IMG/VR virus record: IMGVR_UViG_3300027857_000014 | Span: 1 to 64,000 of that record | From: a virus | Length of the DNA stretch: 64,000 nt | Reading direction: 5' to 3' (one strand) | Shown: in pieces, positions 35,807 through 43,947 of the stretch | Layout: each line of letters begins with the position of its first letter | How positions within the stretch are numbered: position 1 is the first letter of the stretch | The notes under the pieces: generated by a model | Databases searched by the model: none | What the model was told of the DNA's origin: nothing | Seen by the model: the letters and a program-made list of their open reading frames with translations, nothing else | Translations under genes and position numbers: made by a program

Positions 35807-36285
35807 GAGATAACTCCCGGTGGTGTTGGAACAAACCACTCTTGTCTAGTCATAATGTGTACTCGATATCCACGTAGCCATTGGTTGTTACGTAAGACGT
35901 CTAAATACGCTCCAGTCCCAGGTTTAATTTGAGCATGATACACAGTTCCGGCATTACCTAGCGTTGCGTGTGTCTGGAAGGGGACGATTAAAGCGTCCCG
36001 AATAGTATAGATTTGTTGGGCATAAGCTGGAGTATCCTTACTGACAAGCGCCATTAAGATAAACGATTGCTCATCCCGCACTTTACCCCCAAACGTGAAG
36101 TGCTGACTATCGTCGGAAGCTCCGTAGATTTCTAGGCACGCTGACCCCTGTGCTACAGACTCCGTGACGTCTTTAATTTCCTCAATCTGTACTTGAGCGA
36201 AACTCTGGTTGATACCCCACGTAAGGGAGGTCATATAACCCTGAATGGCGGTCATGATAGCTATAGTATTTGGTGAGTTACTCAT
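35803..36285 (-). CDS. Tail terminator/completion-like protein, 160 aa
   Basis: Starts with ATG overlapping the upstream stop (ATGA). Pattern typical of neck or tail-terminator proteins: N-terminal helix IMTAIQGYM, a central beta region with GGKVRDEQSF, an IYTIRDAL helix and a C-terminal beta hairpin. Part of the overlapping connector gene chain at 35.5-38 kb, co-translated with its neighbours. Family named by position and pattern only. Confidence 0.6.
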   Translation of the reverse strand: MSNSPNTIAIMTAIQGYMTSLTWGINQSFAQVQIEEIKDVTESVAQGSACLEIYGASDDSQHFTFGGKVRDEQSFILMALVSKDTPAYAQQIYTIRDALIVPFQTHATLGNAGTVYHAQIKPGTGAYLDVLRNNQWLRGYRVHIMTRQEWFVPTPPGVIS

Positions 36286-36710
36286 ATAGCTAGCCCCATG
36301 TTAGCTAGTCCTCTAGCAACGGCGGCGTTAATTAAAGCATTAATTTGATCTACATTGTCGTCTAACGCGGGTTGCATATAAGGCTTCGCCGGATCGTTGT
36401 AGGGTCCTCTACCTAGCGAGTCAGTCATACCCATAAAGCCATACTCTCGACGCAGTCCATACGGACTGTCAGTACCAATAGTCACTTCGTACGGTCCACT
36501 TAGTACAGCTTTTATCGTGTCCGCTAGTGTACCAGTTGGTTCGTCGAAGACCGCCCACGTGTTAGCAACGGCAGCAGCTACTATGATATCTCCAATTTGC
36601 TGCATAGTTGACGATAGTTCAGGCGCGAGGAAGCTATGCACCTTTAGCATATTCCCCAAACGTTTCAACGACGTTGGTTCGTACGCTATGCTGATGGACA
36701 GTTCTCCCAT
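36282..36710 (-). CDS. HK97 gp10-like tail-completion protein, 142 aa
   Basis: Start set at ATG 36710 (MGELSISI) with GAGAGG 8 nt upstream; a longer frame from 36758 would overlap the previous gene. Contains LKRLGNMLK and, near the C-terminus, GRGPYNDPAKPYMQPALDDN, which resembles gp10/HK97-type neck proteins that carry a PYMRPA-like motif. Lies in the expected position between head-closure and tail-terminator genes. Confidence 0.7.
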   Translation of the reverse strand: MGELSISIAYEPTSLKRLGNMLKVHSFLAPELSSTMQQIGDIIVAAAVANTWAVFDEPTGTLADTIKAVLSGPYEVTIGTDSPYGLRREYGFMGMTDSLGRGPYNDPAKPYMQPALDDNVDQINALINAAVARGLANMGLAI

Positions 36711-36711
36711 A

Positions 36712-37038
36712 TTATTTGCCTCTCTGTCTAGTACAGATCCACTCCCAGTGACCAGCAAAGATGTGCATTTGGGGGTCGCTTATAATGAGATACTTACGTA
36801 GGCTACCAGTAACTGCGTCTACTACTACCTGATCGATCATATGATCCCTATAGAGTATGAGTTGCGAGTTATTCAACGGTAGCATAACTGTAATAGCCCT
36901 ATACGTGAAGTGAGGATCCGCACCTTGAAACGTGACGATCTCGTGTGCACCTAACTTGTCTAGTTGCACAGGTATATTAGTCACTATCGGATTATCTACA
37001 CCCGCTCTCGTGATGTTTACACGGATATCCTCAGACAT
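36712..37038 (-). CDS. Head closure-like protein, 108 aa
   Basis: ATG with AAAGGGAG. Small beta-barrel-like protein with central VTFQGADPHFTYRAITVML and a final IFAGHWEWICTRQR. Size and gene order fit head-closure (stopper) proteins of siphoviruses. No sequence family was recognised with certainty. Confidence 0.55.
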   Translation of the reverse strand: MSEDIRVNITRAGVDNPIVTNIPVQLDKLGAHEIVTFQGADPHFTYRAITVMLPLNNSQLILYRDHMIDQVVVDAVTGSLRKYLIISDPQMHIFAGHWEWICTRQRGK

Positions 37039-37048
37039 AAGTCTCCCT

Positions 37049-37972
37049 TTAGAATGACACGTTGGTGTAGTGGCTTAGCAGTCGTAACGCACGTTTGTAG
37101 AGCAAACTCTCACCCGCAAGGTCGGTACGGATTACGGGTGAGAGTCGCCTTGCACCAGAACTAATGTCCGCTGCGCCACTAGGATTCAACCGCTTCGATA
37201 AATAGTCACTCGCTAATAGCACAGCAGCCTGACGTATCGCTCCTGGCATAGTCGATACTGAGTAGCCGGCATCGTAAGTGACAGTCAGAAACAGCTTCGT
37301 AGTGCGCAGAACGGTTGGCAGCAAACTGTAGTATGTTTCGCCGTAAGCAAAGCCAGCGATGAGCCACGGTACATAGATGATCTGCTTACGTATATCATAA
37401 ATAACTTGAGTGGGATCAAAAATGACCGGTAGCACGTTATAAATAGCTGACAGTGTGCTGTACGCCTTCACAGAGATGGCTGAAACTGAGTTTACAGGCT
37501 GCCAGTTAGGTATAATAACTAGTCTTTGCTCCTCGTCAATAGATGCGCGCATAGAAGGCATACGAATGGTTTCGCTATGAGTCGCTTCCCATAGCGACTG
37601 CTGGATAATGTTCTCGAGTTCTGCTGAGCCGTCGATGATGCAATCCGCAAGAGACCCCATTATACCGTCGGAGCACCAAGCTGTACCGGAAGAGTGTGGG
37701 TTTTGTAGACCGGACTGCAGTGGGATGCTGGAAGAACCGACTTGCACTGTGCTAGCGACTACTACACTCTCGCTCAGTGCACCGTCGAAGATGGTGATGT
37801 CGTCGTAGGCTTCGAGTTGTACGGTGGTGCTAGGTGCTACCGTAAGGGAAGTAGCACCTAGTATGTGACTGCCCGATAGCCTAGCAACGTTTCCCACTAG
37901 AGAGTTGACTTCCAATCCTAACGGACCCGCAGACTTACCGTAGAAGTCGAACACGCTAGCATACAAATTCAT
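37049..37972 (-). CDS. Head-tail connector/adaptor-like protein, 307 aa
   Basis: ATG with GGATGG upstream. N-terminal beta-rich part and a C-terminal helical part with MPGAIRQAAVLLASDYLSKR followed by a short LSPVIRTDL segment, typical of gp6-like adaptor proteins that bind the portal. At 307 aa it is longer than most adaptors, with an extra N-terminal domain. It opens the connector chain, directly after two structural genes and a terminator-like hairpin. Confidence 0.65.
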   Translation of the reverse strand: MNLYASVFDFYGKSAGPLGLEVNSLVGNVARLSGSHILGATSLTVAPSTTVQLEAYDDITIFDGALSESVVVASTVQVGSSSIPLQSGLQNPHSSGTAWCSDGIMGSLADCIIDGSAELENIIQQSLWEATHSETIRMPSMRASIDEEQRLVIIPNWQPVNSVSAISVKAYSTLSAIYNVLPVIFDPTQVIYDIRKQIIYVPWLIAGFAYGETYYSLLPTVLRTTKLFLTVTYDAGYSVSTMPGAIRQAAVLLASDYLSKRLNPSGAADISSGARRLSPVIRTDLAGESLLYKRALRLLSHYTNVSF

Positions 37973-38076
37973 GCGACACCATCCGTTTGGGTACCCTTGT
38001 TTCTACATATCAAACTACCTTATAATATACATGTAGAAACCTTTTGCAGTGGAATCCTGAAGGGTCTATTACGATA

Positions 38077-38110
38077 CAGACCACTATCGCTTGAGACCGT
38101 TAGTGGTCTG
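38077..38110 (-). terminator. Inverted repeat between structural genes
   Basis: Perfect 10-bp arms CAGACCACTA (38077-38086) and TAGTGGTCTG (38101-38110) with a 14-nt loop, in the 143-bp gap between 37972 and 38116. The T-run is on the plus-strand side, so it may be a weak terminator or a regulatory hairpin. The same gap also has a TATAAG-like -10 near 38020. Confidence 0.45.
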
Positions 38111-38115
38111 TCTCT

Positions 38116-38646
38116 TTATACACTGTGATCTAAATACATTAACGTGTAGTCACCCGCTGTGCCTGTAAGGGTGTAGAATAGTCCTTTGTCGAGTGTGCAG
38201 TTAAATGTATACGTTCCTGCAGTTGGCGTAATGACAGCAAAGGCTGTACCCGCACTTGGTAAGGTATTAGGTGACCCGTTGTAGAGTGTAATCGCAACTC
38301 CAGTACCTGCGGCTCCTACTACGATGCTCCCCAGAAACGTACCGCTAAGGGACGTAATGTTGTAAGAACCGCTATGTCCGTTTACGAAGTTAGCCGTAAA
38401 CGTCGTCGCAGTGGTCGAAAGCACAGTAACGTTCTCCGCAGTGCCAGTACCGTTGGCAAAGTTAAGCGACATGCCAACGGTAATGTTCGACATCGATGCG
38501 GGTGTCACAGTTACCCCACTACCTGACAGGACAGCGGATGCAGTAGTGTTCACAGTCTTACCGACTGGTACGAGAGTACCAGTCGCTGTTATATGGAGTG
38601 GTTGATACTCTCCAATTGGAGAGTATCTTACGTGTCTAGTCGCCAT
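38116..38646 (-). CDS. Structural protein with Ig-like repeat, 176 aa
   Basis: ATG with AGGTAGG. Contains one copy of a ~50-aa beta domain beginning VTPASMSNITVG and ending NGHSGSYNI, which is also repeated in the neighbouring 305-aa protein. N-terminal part YSPIGEYQPLHITATG. Likely capsid or decoration component; no catalytic motif. Confidence 0.65.
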   Translation of the reverse strand: MATRHVRYSPIGEYQPLHITATGTLVPVGKTVNTTASAVLSGSGVTVTPASMSNITVGMSLNFANGTGTAENVTVLSTTATTFTANFVNGHSGSYNITSLSGTFLGSIVVGAAGTGVAITLYNGSPNTLPSAGTAFAVITPTAGTYTFNCTLDKGLFYTLTGTAGDYTLMYLDHSV

Positions 38647-38661
38647 ATGTAGCTACCTACC

Positions 38662-39579
38662 TTATCTGATTGGTACCCACTCCGCAATTGCTGTCGTAGC
38701 CGGAGTAGCAAGTCCAGTAGCGTTAGACGACACTCTTTGCAGCGTAAGTACGTCCCCAGCGATCAGGGGAGACGTACCTAGAGGTACGATCAAGCTAAGC
38801 TGCGTTGGTAGCAAAGATGTAGCTACGACAGTAGCTGCACTGAATACGATTGACCCAATTGGAGAACTAGTAATAGTATACGCACCGGAGTGACCGTTAG
38901 CGAACGTTGCTGTGAACGTTGTCGCAGTTACCGCATTTACAATAACGTCTTCAGTAGCACCAGTACCTCCACTGAAACGTAGTGTGGTGCCAATAGCGAT
39001 ATTAGACATACTTAGTGGTGTAACCGCCATCGTACCTGCAGTCACAGTCGTGGCAGAAGACGTTGTTACTGGGAATGACGCTAGGTTACCGTTTACGATC
39101 GGAAATGGTCCCGTGTGAGCATTGGAGAAGGTAGCTGTGAACGTTGTCGCTGTAACGGCGGAGACTGTCACAGTTTCTTGTACACCGCTTGCGACTGTAT
39201 CGATGACTAGTACGGAGTTAAGATTGATATTATTCATACTAGCTGGGGTGATCGTACGTGAACCAGAGGCGATAGTCGATGGACCAGTCGTGTTGACCGC
39301 TAGGTTACGTCTTTGCAGGAAGTTAAACGTGAAGAAGTTTGTAGCCTGCCCGGTAATCGTCGTGTCAGGTATGATGTACATCATACGAACTGCAACAGAG
39401 TTGATGGGTACATCACCAGCAGTACCGGAAACTGCTGGGTTAACCTTCGTAAGATCCGGAACGGTAAAGATACACTTTTCATAGTCAGTAGCAGATCCGG
39501 CTGCCACGCTAGAGACGTTAATAGACTCTACTTGGGGCCAATCGCGTCTTCGTCCAAGTGAGGGGGCTAAACGTGCCAT
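38662..39579 (-). CDS. Structural protein with tandem Ig-like repeats, 305 aa
   Basis: Start set at ATG 39579 (MARLAPSLGRRR) with GGAAAGAGAG upstream; a longer in-frame start at 39615 lacks an RBS. Contains at least two copies of the repeat ending ATTFTATF..NGHSGAYTI, shared with the 176-aa neighbour. Probably head decoration or fibre protein. The repeats suggest domain duplication and possible recombination between the two genes. Confidence 0.65.
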   Translation of the reverse strand: MARLAPSLGRRRDWPQVESINVSSVAAGSATDYEKCIFTVPDLTKVNPAVSGTAGDVPINSVAVRMMYIIPDTTITGQATNFFTFNFLQRRNLAVNTTGPSTIASGSRTITPASMNNINLNSVLVIDTVASGVQETVTVSAVTATTFTATFSNAHTGPFPIVNGNLASFPVTTSSATTVTAGTMAVTPLSMSNIAIGTTLRFSGGTGATEDVIVNAVTATTFTATFANGHSGAYTITSSPIGSIVFSAATVVATSLLPTQLSLIVPLGTSPLIAGDVLTLQRVSSNATGLATPATTAIAEWVPIR

Positions 39580-39660
39580 TATGCATACTCTCTTTCCGTT
39601 GTGGTAGCACCACAACCGACAAGGAGGAATATTCCTCCTAGCTGTTTCATGCGGGCGGGT

Positions 39661-40080
39661 TTATAGTTGAGCTTTAGCGAGTTTGCTAAGTTCTTGAGAC
39701 AGTTCTAGCATACGTTGGGGTCCTAACGACTTCAGTAGCTCCTGCTTGTCAGTCGCCAGTATCATAGCGGCCAGTTCATTAGTCTTCATAGGCTGAATGC
39801 CAGTAGCTCTAGCAAACTCGACTTCGTTAGCGTCGTTAGGTAGCAGATGCACCTTCACACGACCAATAGCGGGTTTGCCATCAGGTCTAGTACCGGCTTT
39901 CCAGTGCTTAGCGATTGTATACGGAACGTTCCTCGCGACTCCACCTTCAAAGAGGATATTGTCAATGTAATGTCTGTCATTGTGCCTTACGACACCCCAA
40001 CCATGTAGCACAGTGACTACATCTTCATCGCTAAATGCTTGGGTCTCTTTTGTGGTTGAGACTGTTGTAGCGGTTGCCAT
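39661..40080 (-). CDS. Hypothetical structural/head-region protein, 139 aa
   Basis: ATG with GAAAGAAG upstream. N-terminal Thr-rich stretch, then VVTVLHGWGVVRHNDRHY and a helical C-terminus LELSQELSKLAKAQL. First gene of the long structural unit transcribed from the promoter at 40214-40242. No recognised family. Confidence 0.6.
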   Translation of the reverse strand: MATATTVSTTKETQAFSDEDVVTVLHGWGVVRHNDRHYIDNILFEGGVARNVPYTIAKHWKAGTRPDGKPAIGRVKVHLLPNDANEVEFARATGIQPMKTNELAAMILATDKQELLKSLGPQRMLELSQELSKLAKAQL

Positions 40081-40112
40081 TAGGGAAACTTCTTTCTATA
40101 TCGACCATCAAA

Positions 40113-40142
40113 AAAGACTCTGGTTAGTAAACCAGAGTCTTT
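40113..40142 (-). terminator. Strong hairpin in the leader of the structural operon
   Basis: Perfect 13-bp arms (40113-40125 and 40130-40142) with a 4-nt loop; the minus-strand side ends in TTTTTT, giving a factor-independent terminator. It lies downstream of the promoter at 40214-40242 and upstream of the first gene (start 40080), so it could attenuate the structural operon. Two near-identical copies of GTCAGCAnGTTCTGT lie between promoter and hairpin. Confidence 0.75.
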
Positions 40143-40213
40143 CGAGGGGCAGTCAGCAGTTCTGTATTGTACGGGATATGACCTATTCGTCAGCAAGTTC
40201 TGTCACTATATAG

Positions 40214-40242
40214 ATTATATGTGACATTGACCTTAAAATCAA
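40214..40242 (-). promoter_or_regulatory. Predicted promoter for the tail/connector operon
   Basis: Minus strand: TTGATT (40242-40237), 17-bp spacer, TATAAT (40219-40214). The transcript would first meet the hairpin at 40113-40142 before the first gene. Confidence 0.75.
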
Positions 40243-40263
40243 GTGGGTAGGACTTACTAAAGT

Positions 40264-40740
40264 CTAGATCGGCGTAACCTCAAACGATAGTACGGGTTGA
40301 GCTCGAAAGTCGTAGTCGGCATCCTCTACGGAGATATCTTCCAGCATTACCCAGTCAGCCTTGTCATTGGCAGTAAAGTACAGTTCACCGAATAGAGCTA
40401 TCACATCCCCACCGGTAAACGTAGCTGTACCCCAAGTATAGGTTGAGTATCCGTCTTCACCTGTAAGTGTACGCATAACCGTGTACACTTCAGACAGCTG
40501 ATAGAAAGGTAGCGTAGTATCCGGATACAGCTCGGTATCCTCTTCATCACGTACGATTAGGTTGTCTATACTGTAAACTAATCCACCTTCGTCGTCAGAC
40601 TCTCCGTGTACGTCGAAGTGTACTGTTACAGCTTTGTCTCCGTACATCTGGTAGATGAAGTCTCTAGCGACGGTCCAGTTGTAGAGTCGAACAGATTCTA
40701 CAGATAGCTGCTCCAGTTGGGTTCTAGTTAGTGTGTTCAA
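40264..40740 (-). CDS. Hypothetical acidic protein, 158 aa
   Basis: TTG start with AAGGGGGAAG upstream; overlaps the upstream gene by 17 bp. Acidic and aromatic-rich, alternating strands and turns, no recognised motif. Last gene of the 41.1 kb unit, ending before the 40214-40242 promoter. Confidence 0.6.
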   Translation of the reverse strand: MNTLTRTQLEQLSVESVRLYNWTVARDFIYQMYGDKAVTVHFDVHGESDDEGGLVYSIDNLIVRDEEDTELYPDTTLPFYQLSEVYTVMRTLTGEDGYSTYTWGTATFTGGDVIALFGELYFTANDKADWVMLEDISVEDADYDFRAQPVLSFEVTPI

Positions 40741-41095
40741 GGTACTCTTCCCCCTTAGTACTCAACTGTTCGGCATTCTTATACATCCAAGGCTTTAGCG
40801 ACACCTGGGATAAGCACTGTTCGAGTGTCGGGATGCGACCTAAGTCCTCTAACACATGACGTTCTAGCACAGTGCGAGTAGGGACTTCCTTACCGTCTGA
40901 AGCTCTCACTAACACTTTACCAAGTACCTGTTCGGCTAGAAAAATACCCCAGGAGTTATGTAGTAAGAGTCTGTGTCTAGCGTCTGCGAAGTGTGCTTTA
41001 GTATGATCTAACCATTCATGCAGAGCCATGTAGTCTTCTGGCTCGCCACCGAAACGCTTAGCGGAGGATTTTGCGTGGTATAAGGCGTGGGACAT
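40724..41095 (-). CDS. DUF6915-like protein
   Basis: Predicted 123 aa; start at ATG 41095 with AAAGGAG 5 nt upstream. N-terminus SHALYHAKSSAKRFGG, then YMALHEWLDHTKAHFADARHRLLLH and DLGRIPTLEQCL, matching a protein family found in bacteria and phages (DUF6915) whose function is unknown. Several conserved His residues (HEWLDHTKAHF) suggest metal binding. Transcribed from the promoter at 41121-41150. Confidence 0.75.
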   Translation of the reverse strand: MSHALYHAKSSAKRFGGEPEDYMALHEWLDHTKAHFADARHRLLLHNSWGIFLAEQVLGKVLVRASDGKEVPTRTVLERHVLEDLGRIPTLEQCLSQVSLKPWMYKNAEQLSTKGEEYLEHTN

Positions 41096-41120
41096 TGACA
41101 CTCCTTTATCAGTTTCAATA

Positions 41121-41150
41121 ATTATAAGAGTGTCAGTATGAGAAAATCAA
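41121..41150 (-). promoter_or_regulatory. Predicted promoter for the DUF6915 unit
   Basis: Minus strand: TTGATT (41150-41145), 18-bp spacer, TATAAT (41126-41121), then AAAGGAG before the gene. Confidence 0.75.
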
Positions 41151-41157
41151 GAGCGGA

Positions 41158-41973
41158 CTATTCTATAATACCGAGTCGCACCAACGCTCTGTATACTCCG
41201 GAGGGTTCTCCACCTACTTTATCTGCAATCCACTCTAAAGTTCTGCGTTCGGTCACGTACCAGTACCTAAGAGTATCTGCGTGTACCGTACTTCCTCCCC
41301 TAGGCCGATACGTATCTTGCGTATTCCGAGGTACACCTAGTAACTTCATATGTCTACTAACTGTAGATACTGCTATGCCAAACTTACTAGCCAGTTCTCG
41401 AGGGGAGAAACCGTGTACGTGCACCCACTTGTATAAGAGATCGTAAGTAGCAACCTCTCTAAACTCTTGCACGGCTTTTCTCCGCTGATCCAGACTACGT
41501 ATACCTAGTCTGCGCCACTGTCTGTACAGGTAGTCCGCGGTTACCCCGAACTGTCTGCATATTTCCGAAACAGTCATGTCACTTTCAGCTGCTGCGATCC
41601 ACTCGTCGTCACTGACTTGAAGTAGCACTTGCCTTCTTCTCCGAGGTATGTTAAAGAGTTGTAACCAGTTATACATCTCTTGGGGGTCACGAAGTCCTAA
41701 CTCGGATATGACATCCTCTATACGCCACAAATCTTCCGAGTAGATTTGTCGTAGCCGTACACCGTCTACTCGAGTGAATTCACTCCTAGTACGTTGGCGT
41801 TGTCGTCCGTACTGCAGACCGTGATACCAGACAAGTAAACAAGCCGCTTCGTGTGACCACTCTAATATAGACGACAGCTCCTTTAGACGTACTCCTCTTC
41901 GAATGAACACTTCGTATGTCCACTCATACGAAGGAGCTCCTGTAGACTCGTAGGTAATTAGGGGTATCTGCAC
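41158..41973 (-). CDS. Multi helix-turn-helix protein (array type 1)
   Basis: Predicted 271 aa; GTG start with TGGAGGT. It carries an N-terminal segment similar to the 45145-45978 protein, then about four HTH-like units: SDMTVSEICRQFGVTADYL, GFSPRELASKFGIAVSTVS, RTLEWIADKVGGEPSGVYR and an earlier imperfect one. No nuclease motif (HNH, GIY-YIG) was seen. Such arrays occur in intron-encoded endonucleases and in regulators; its free-standing location and own promoter favour a DNA-binding regulator or a decayed homing enzyme. Confidence 0.65.
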   Translation of the reverse strand: MQIPLITYESTGAPSYEWTYEVFIRRGVRLKELSSILEWSHEAACLLVWYHGLQYGRQRQRTRSEFTRVDGVRLRQIYSEDLWRIEDVISELGLRDPQEMYNWLQLFNIPRRRRQVLLQVSDDEWIAAAESDMTVSEICRQFGVTADYLYRQWRRLGIRSLDQRRKAVQEFREVATYDLLYKWVHVHGFSPRELASKFGIAVSTVSRHMKLLGVPRNTQDTYRPRGGSTVHADTLRYWYVTERRTLEWIADKVGGEPSGVYRALVRLGIIE

Positions 41974-42008
41974 GCTAGACCTCCATTATAATACGATTAT
42001 ATAATTAT

Positions 42009-42038
42009 ATTATAATGGAATCACATACGGCTTATCAA
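42009..42038 (-). promoter_or_regulatory. Predicted promoter for the 41973 HTH-array gene
   Basis: Minus strand: TTGATA (42038-42033), 18-bp spacer, TATAAT (42014-42009). It overlaps the last codons of the DpdA-like gene (stop at 42010). Confidence 0.75.
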
Positions 42039-43173
42039 GAGGTCCGTACAGTTGAGGCTCCCTTTCCCTAAAGTTCGCCAGGTAGTTCCGTGTTAGTTGC
42101 ACATGTCTACAACGTTCTAACCCTCTGCAGCCCCCGTGTATAGCACAGGTGGGGGCTTTCCTCCCGGTACTATCTACCACCCTGCAAGTATCTAGTACAG
42201 GCGGTATGGTATAGTAGGGATCATACCATGAGCCGTATCCCCAAGTACCATGAGCCGCTGGCTCTACATGAGGTCCTGCACTATCTGTCGATAGGGACAT
42301 ACCGTAGGAGTCACACAGGTACAGTAGGTAACCTAGTAGTGCAGGTAGTATGACACCGAACACATGTACTCGTGTAACCCCTCCTGTACTGAGTACCCTG
42401 AATGTATGGGGTAGTATCTCAGACGCAGCATGCAGCATACTGCTGCGCATCTTACCTGAGATACACCAGCCTCCTAGACCGAAGATGTCACCCTGCTCCA
42501 TCAGCGGTACAATCCCTTGAGTGCAGCGTACGTACTGGTGGGCATCTACACCCTGCGCAGGTAAGCACAGAGGTACGTGGTGACCGAACACTCTGTCTAT
42601 ACGTCTACGCTGCCGAACTAGATACTCTGCTGCTTCAATGGTTTCACGTACAGCATACTCGGCAGCTTCAGACGACCATCTCAGTTTATGCCTCTCGCCA
42701 TCGGTCCAGGTCTCGTCGATAAGCAGGTCGTAGCTGACGATAGTCTCTACCTGCCTCCAGTAGTGGTACTTAAAAGCATGTGCTATTTGTCTATCCAACG
42801 CATGAGGAAACGACAACCTACCATCCCGAACGATCTCACCCTGTGCTATCTCGATGCTGTCACAGAATGCTCCACTGTCTAGTAGTATGTGGGTGACCTT
42901 GGACGTATCTACGTACAGGTTAGTCTCCCGACCGCTCTTAACTCCGCCTCTCGTCCGAACGTTGACAGGCGATATGCATACATGAGTACCAGTTTCGGCG
43001 CTGTGATGGTTCCAGTCCCTTTCGCTGAGTCCACAGTACAACTGGATATCAGGATGTTGTGAGATGCCGTGTATACGTCTTCGGTATGCCTTCTGCTTAC
43101 ATGCGTTAGAGCAGAACTTACCCGAACTACGTACGACACTATCGCAACCAGTTAACGCACACGTCACTCTCAT
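42010..43173 (-). CDS. dpdA-like: DpdA/TGT-like base-exchange enzyme (7-deazaguanine DNA or tRNA modification)
   Basis: Predicted 387 aa; ATG with GGGTAG upstream. An N-terminal zinc-finger-like region (C-x4-C ... C-x3-C in the first 25 aa) precedes a TGT-type fold pattern: THILLDSGAFCDS near residue 95, LPAQG near 210, GDIFGLGGWCISGKM near 235, and VHVFGV ... SLSTDSAG near 270-300, where TGT/DpdA enzymes have their nucleophile Asp. DpdA enzymes insert preQ0-derived bases into phage DNA; TGT does the same in tRNA. No preQ0 genes are in this window, so precursors would come from the host or elsewhere in the genome. Confidence 0.7.
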   Translation of the reverse strand: MRVTCALTGCDSVVRSSGKFCSNACKQKAYRRRIHGISQHPDIQLYCGLSERDWNHHSAETGTHVCISPVNVRTRGGVKSGRETNLYVDTSKVTHILLDSGAFCDSIEIAQGEIVRDGRLSFPHALDRQIAHAFKYHYWRQVETIVSYDLLIDETWTDGERHKLRWSSEAAEYAVRETIEAAEYLVRQRRRIDRVFGHHVPLCLPAQGVDAHQYVRCTQGIVPLMEQGDIFGLGGWCISGKMRSSMLHAASEILPHTFRVLSTGGVTRVHVFGVILPALLGYLLYLCDSYGMSLSTDSAGPHVEPAAHGTWGYGSWYDPYYTIPPVLDTCRVVDSTGRKAPTCAIHGGCRGLERCRHVQLTRNYLANFREREPQLYGPLDKPYVIPL

Positions 43174-43176
43174 ACA

Positions 43177-43929
43177 CTACCCATAGATCCAACTCTGTAC
43201 ACCACCATGGTGTGAACATGCACCAGACCCAGTAGCAGTGGACCTAGTACCATCCCTACATATAGCACCTATCCTTACCCCTGCTGGTGTAGGTGTGGGT
43301 ATCACCACTACTGTAGGTACAGGTGTAGGTACAGGTGTAGGTACAGGTGTAGGTACAGGTGTAGGTACAGGTGTAGCAGTGGGTACTATAGGCATGGGTG
43401 TAGCTGTAGGAGTGATGCCAGGTGTAGCTGTAGGGACTACTACAGACGTGGGTGTAGACGTGACTGGTACTGGTGTTGGCTTCGGAGTAGTGGGTGTAGC
43501 TGTAGGTAGTACTACTGGGATAGGCTGTGGTGTAGGAGTTGGGTACACTACAGAGCGTTGCGTGGGAGCTGCGGTAGGAACGATCGGCTGTGCAGCGACT
43601 GGTACAGGTGTGGATGTTACGATAGCGACCACAGGTATCGGAGTTGCTGTGGGGGTTGTACCGGGGACTGTGTTTGGTTTGTCCCTAGCAGTTTTGCCTT
43701 GTTCGTTAGGTAGAGCTGTATGTACTACTGCAACCGTAGGGGTAGAGCTAGAAGTTGCGGCTGAAGTAGTCGGTGTAAGCTTCGCTATCATGAAGCCGAT
43801 GCTAATAGCAATGATACATATGGATACTGCAGCTCCAATAGCGTCTCGTAGCGTACGCTGCCTATTACGCTTTCGCACTGCTTTACTAGGCTTGGTTGGT
43901 TGTTGGTTGAAATCGTCAATCGTGTTCAT
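43177..43929 (-). CDS. Pro/Thr-rich membrane protein with C-terminal DUF3761-like domain
   Basis: Start placed at ATG 43929 (MNTIDDF); a longer frame from 43968 would start inside the terminator of the upstream RNA gene. A basic N-terminus and one membrane segment (about residues 28-48) lead to ~150 aa of Pro/Thr/Val linker with PVPTPVPTP repeats. The last ~30 aa, GAICRDGTRS ... CSHHGGVQSWIYG, match the DUF3761 pattern (C, DGT, C, HGGV). Probably a cell-surface or secreted protein expressed by the phage or prophage; function unknown. Confidence 0.7.
   Translation of the reverse strand: MNTIDDFNQQPTKPSKAVRKRNRQRTLRDAIGAAVSICIIAISIGFMIAKLTPTTSAATSSSTPTVAVVHTALPNEQGKTARDKPNTVPGTTPTATPIPVVAIVTSTPVPVAAQPIVPTAAPTQRSVVYPTPTPQPIPVVLPTATPTTPKPTPVPVTSTPTSVVVPTATPGITPTATPMPIVPTATPVPTPVPTPVPTPVPTPVPTVVVIPTPTPAGVRIGAICRDGTRSTATGSGACSHHGGVQSWIYG
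43313..43375. repeat. 12-bp tandem repeat encoding PVPT units
   Basis: GTAGGTACAGGT is repeated head to tail about five times in the linker of the DUF3761 gene. Such repeats expand and shrink by slippage, changing linker length. Confidence 0.85.
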
Positions 43930-43947
43930 AGTTCGTTGCCCATACAT

